NCBI GenBank assembly: GCA_023415205.1
Contig: JAEZLR010000004.1
Coordinates: 1-64,000, forward strand
Origin: Bacillota bacterium
GTDB lineage: Bacteria; Bacillota; Clostridia; DSM-8532
DNA length: 64,000 nt
Direction of reading: 5' to 3'
The position numbers and the translations under genes are program-made. Positions within the stretch are counted from its first letter, which is position 1. Every line of letters starts with the position of its first letter. This document shows positions 63,064 to 64,000 of this stretch, piece by piece. The notes under the pieces were generated by a model that was not told the DNA's origin, ran no database searches, and was given only the letters and a program-made list of their open reading frames with translations.

Positions 63064-63099
63064 TTGTTAGTGGGTTTTTGTTTTATATTGTAATGTAAG

Positions 63100-63136
63100 G
63101 GCCAAACCATAGAGCAAAATTTGCAAAGGTTTGGCC
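63100..63136 (+). terminator. Perfect hairpin in the chemoreceptor-eda spacer
   Basis: GGCCAAACC and GGTTTGGCC form a perfect 9-bp stem with a 19-base loop. No T-run follows (AATAAG), so it is a structured element of unknown role rather than a proven terminator. Besides it and the IS-type palindrome I see nothing else in the 290-bp spacer. Confidence 0.45.
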
Positions 63137-63256
63137 AATAAGTGCAAAGATAATTGTAAAAATGTGATATATCATAAAATTATCATAGGCAGGACAGGAA
63201 ATTGAAGGTCTATAGCCCAATAAAGGATTTAATTTCATAGACAAGGAGTCTGTGAC

Positions 63257-63901
63257 ATGGATAAAAAAACAGTTTTAGATCGGATTTGTACTTGCGGTGT
63301 TGTTGCTGTAGTAAGGGCGGAAAATGAGGAACAGGCTCTCAAGATAGCGGAGGCCTGCGCACTTGCTGGTATTGCTGGTCTGGAAATCACCTTTACGGTT
63401 CCCGGTGCTCATAAGGTTATAGAAAGGTTATCCCAGGAGTATTCTGATGGAGAGATTATCATCGGCGCAGGAACGGTGCTCGATCCAGAAACAGCACGCC
63501 ATGCGATTCTTGCCGGAGCTAAATTTGTTGTGGCCCCCTGCCTGAATACGGAAACCGTCAAGCTCTGCAACCGTTATCAGGTTGCCTGCATGCCCGGTGC
63601 CATGACAGTGAAAGAGGTCGTGGAAGCCATGGAAGCGGGGGCTGATATTGTAAAAATTTTTCCCGGTGAGGTCTTTGGGCCGAGGTTTATCAAGGCGATT
63701 AAAGGGCCACTGCCTCAGGCAGTGCTCATGCCCACAGGCGGGGTAAATTTGGACAATGTGTCTGAATGGATCAAGGCCGGATGCGTGGCCGTAGGTGTTG
63801 GAGGCAACTTGACCGCAGGAGCAAAAAGCGGGGATTATGCTTCCATTACTTATATCGGAAAGCAGTTTGTAGAAAAGGTAAAAGCCGCAAAATCAGGCTA
63901 A
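63257..63901 (+). CDS. eda: KDPG/KHG aldolase (bifunctional 4-hydroxy-2-oxoglutarate / 2-dehydro-3-deoxy-phosphogluconate aldolase)
   Basis: A 214-residue class I aldolase that splits KDPG to pyruvate and glyceraldehyde-3-phosphate. The Schiff-base Lys lies in ADIVKIFPGEVFG near residue 133. The Glu in LEITFTVPGA and the phosphate loop PTGGV are present, as is IIGAGTVLDPETARHAILAG. AAGGAG precedes the ATG. A sugar kinase starts 48 bp downstream, so this is a KDG/uronate or Entner-Doudoroff branch unit. Confidence 0.95.
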   Translation: MDKKTVLDRICTCGVVAVVRAENEEQALKIAEACALAGIAGLEITFTVPGAHKVIERLSQEYSDGEIIIGAGTVLDPETARHAILAGAKFVVAPCLNTETVKLCNRYQVACMPGAMTVKEVVEAMEAGADIVKIFPGEVFGPRFIKAIKGPLPQAVLMPTGGVNLDNVSEWIKAGCVAVGVGGNLTAGAKSGDYASITYIGKQFVEKVKAAKSG

Positions 63902-63949
63902 GGCTACTTAAAATAGTTACCCAAAGTATTTACTTAAGGGGGAGAGGCC

Positions 63950-64000
63950 GTGGGGATAGTGAATGTAAAACCCAAGGAAGGCAATCGGTATGACTGCATA
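63950..64000 (+). CDS. Sugar kinase (PfkB family, KDG kinase-like), N-terminus only
   Basis: GTG at 63950 behind GGGGGAG opens a frame to the window end reading MGIVNVKPKEGNRYDC. This short leader resembles the N-terminus of clostridial PfkB-type 2-dehydro-3-deoxygluconokinases encoded beside eda. Only 17 codons are visible, so the assignment depends on context and this leader. The kinase would make KDPG for the aldolase. Confidence 0.5.
   Translation, partial: MGIVNVKPKEGNRYDCI

Overview
The window reads as chromosome of a spore-forming, anaerobic, low-to-mid GC Firmicute of the Clostridia type. Seen in the sequence: strong AGGAGG-type ribosome sites, a T-box leader, the sporulation membrane protein YlbJ, an oxygen-sensitive type indolepyruvate:ferredoxin oxidoreductase (iorAB), a Gram-positive style Tad locus and the conserved recG-rsmD-coaD-ylbJ neighbourhood. 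I cannot name the genus from sequence alone.

Region 1 (1-8.3 kb) is accessory and more AT-rich. It starts inside an IS256-family transposase and continues with a run of small unrelated genes (DUF4304, GNAT, ABM-like, iron-sulfur flavoprotein-like) separated by long non-coding spacers. A broken QueG-like gene runs into tRNA-Leu(UAG), and a gene without a 5' end follows the tRNA terminator. Then come an MFS efflux pump, a phage-type beta-sandwich lipoprotein and a single-pass membrane protein.

Region 2 (8.4-14.0 kb) is a purine salvage unit: xanthine phosphoribosyltransferase followed by a complete BMP-family nucleoside ABC transporter (lipoprotein, double ATPase, two permeases). Region 3 (14.3-25.2 kb) is one tightly overlapping Tad/Flp-type operon: TadZ-like, TadA, TadB, TadC, a TadE-like protein, a 1092-residue TadG/DUF5702-type protein, a second pseudopilin-like protein and a DUF6382-FHA protein. 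No Flp pilin, prepilin peptidase or CpaB is visible. Two very small Asn/Gln/Lys-rich genes lie on the opposite strand downstream.

Region 4 (25.7-40.5 kb) holds a T-box controlled DAHP synthase fused to a prephenate-dehydratase-like domain, an FRG-domain protein, a YkvI-type transporter, an M3 oligopeptidase, a Crp/Fnr regulator, an XRE-cupin regulator paired with an acyl-CoA synthetase, an orphan PAS/GAF histidine kinase, and a 1002-residue SF2 helicase with a hydrophobic segment near its C-terminus. Region 5 (40.7-43.3 kb) is a metal-resistance unit: an ArsR/SmtB repressor with a clear 12-2-12 type operator and a Zn/Cd-type P-ATPase.

Region 6 (43.5-54.6 kb) is housekeeping: recG, rsmD, coaD, a coiled-coil gene, ylbJ, then Asp23-DUF5685-DnaJ-like-membrane protein, a structured leader RNA candidate, mutS2 and a DUF554 gene. 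Region 7 (54.6-60.7 kb) is an aryl-keto-acid oxidation unit: a leader hairpin with terminator, phenylacetate-CoA ligase family, iorA, iorB, a PRPP-synthetase-like gene and a class I aminotransferase. Together these would convert aromatic amino acids through aryl pyruvates and aryl-CoA to aryl acids, yielding reduced ferredoxin and possibly ATP. Region 8 (60.7-64 kb) has a chemoreceptor, a 52-bp palindrome built from IS3-type ends, a KDPG aldolase and the first codons of a PfkB-type sugar kinase.

The observations I rate highest are the helicase with a putative membrane anchor next to an orphan kinase, the multi-stem RNA before mutS2, the two tandem mini-genes behind the Tad operon, and the AroF-PheA fusion with an altered dehydratase motif. 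All functional statements rest on recognising families by eye; no search was run.
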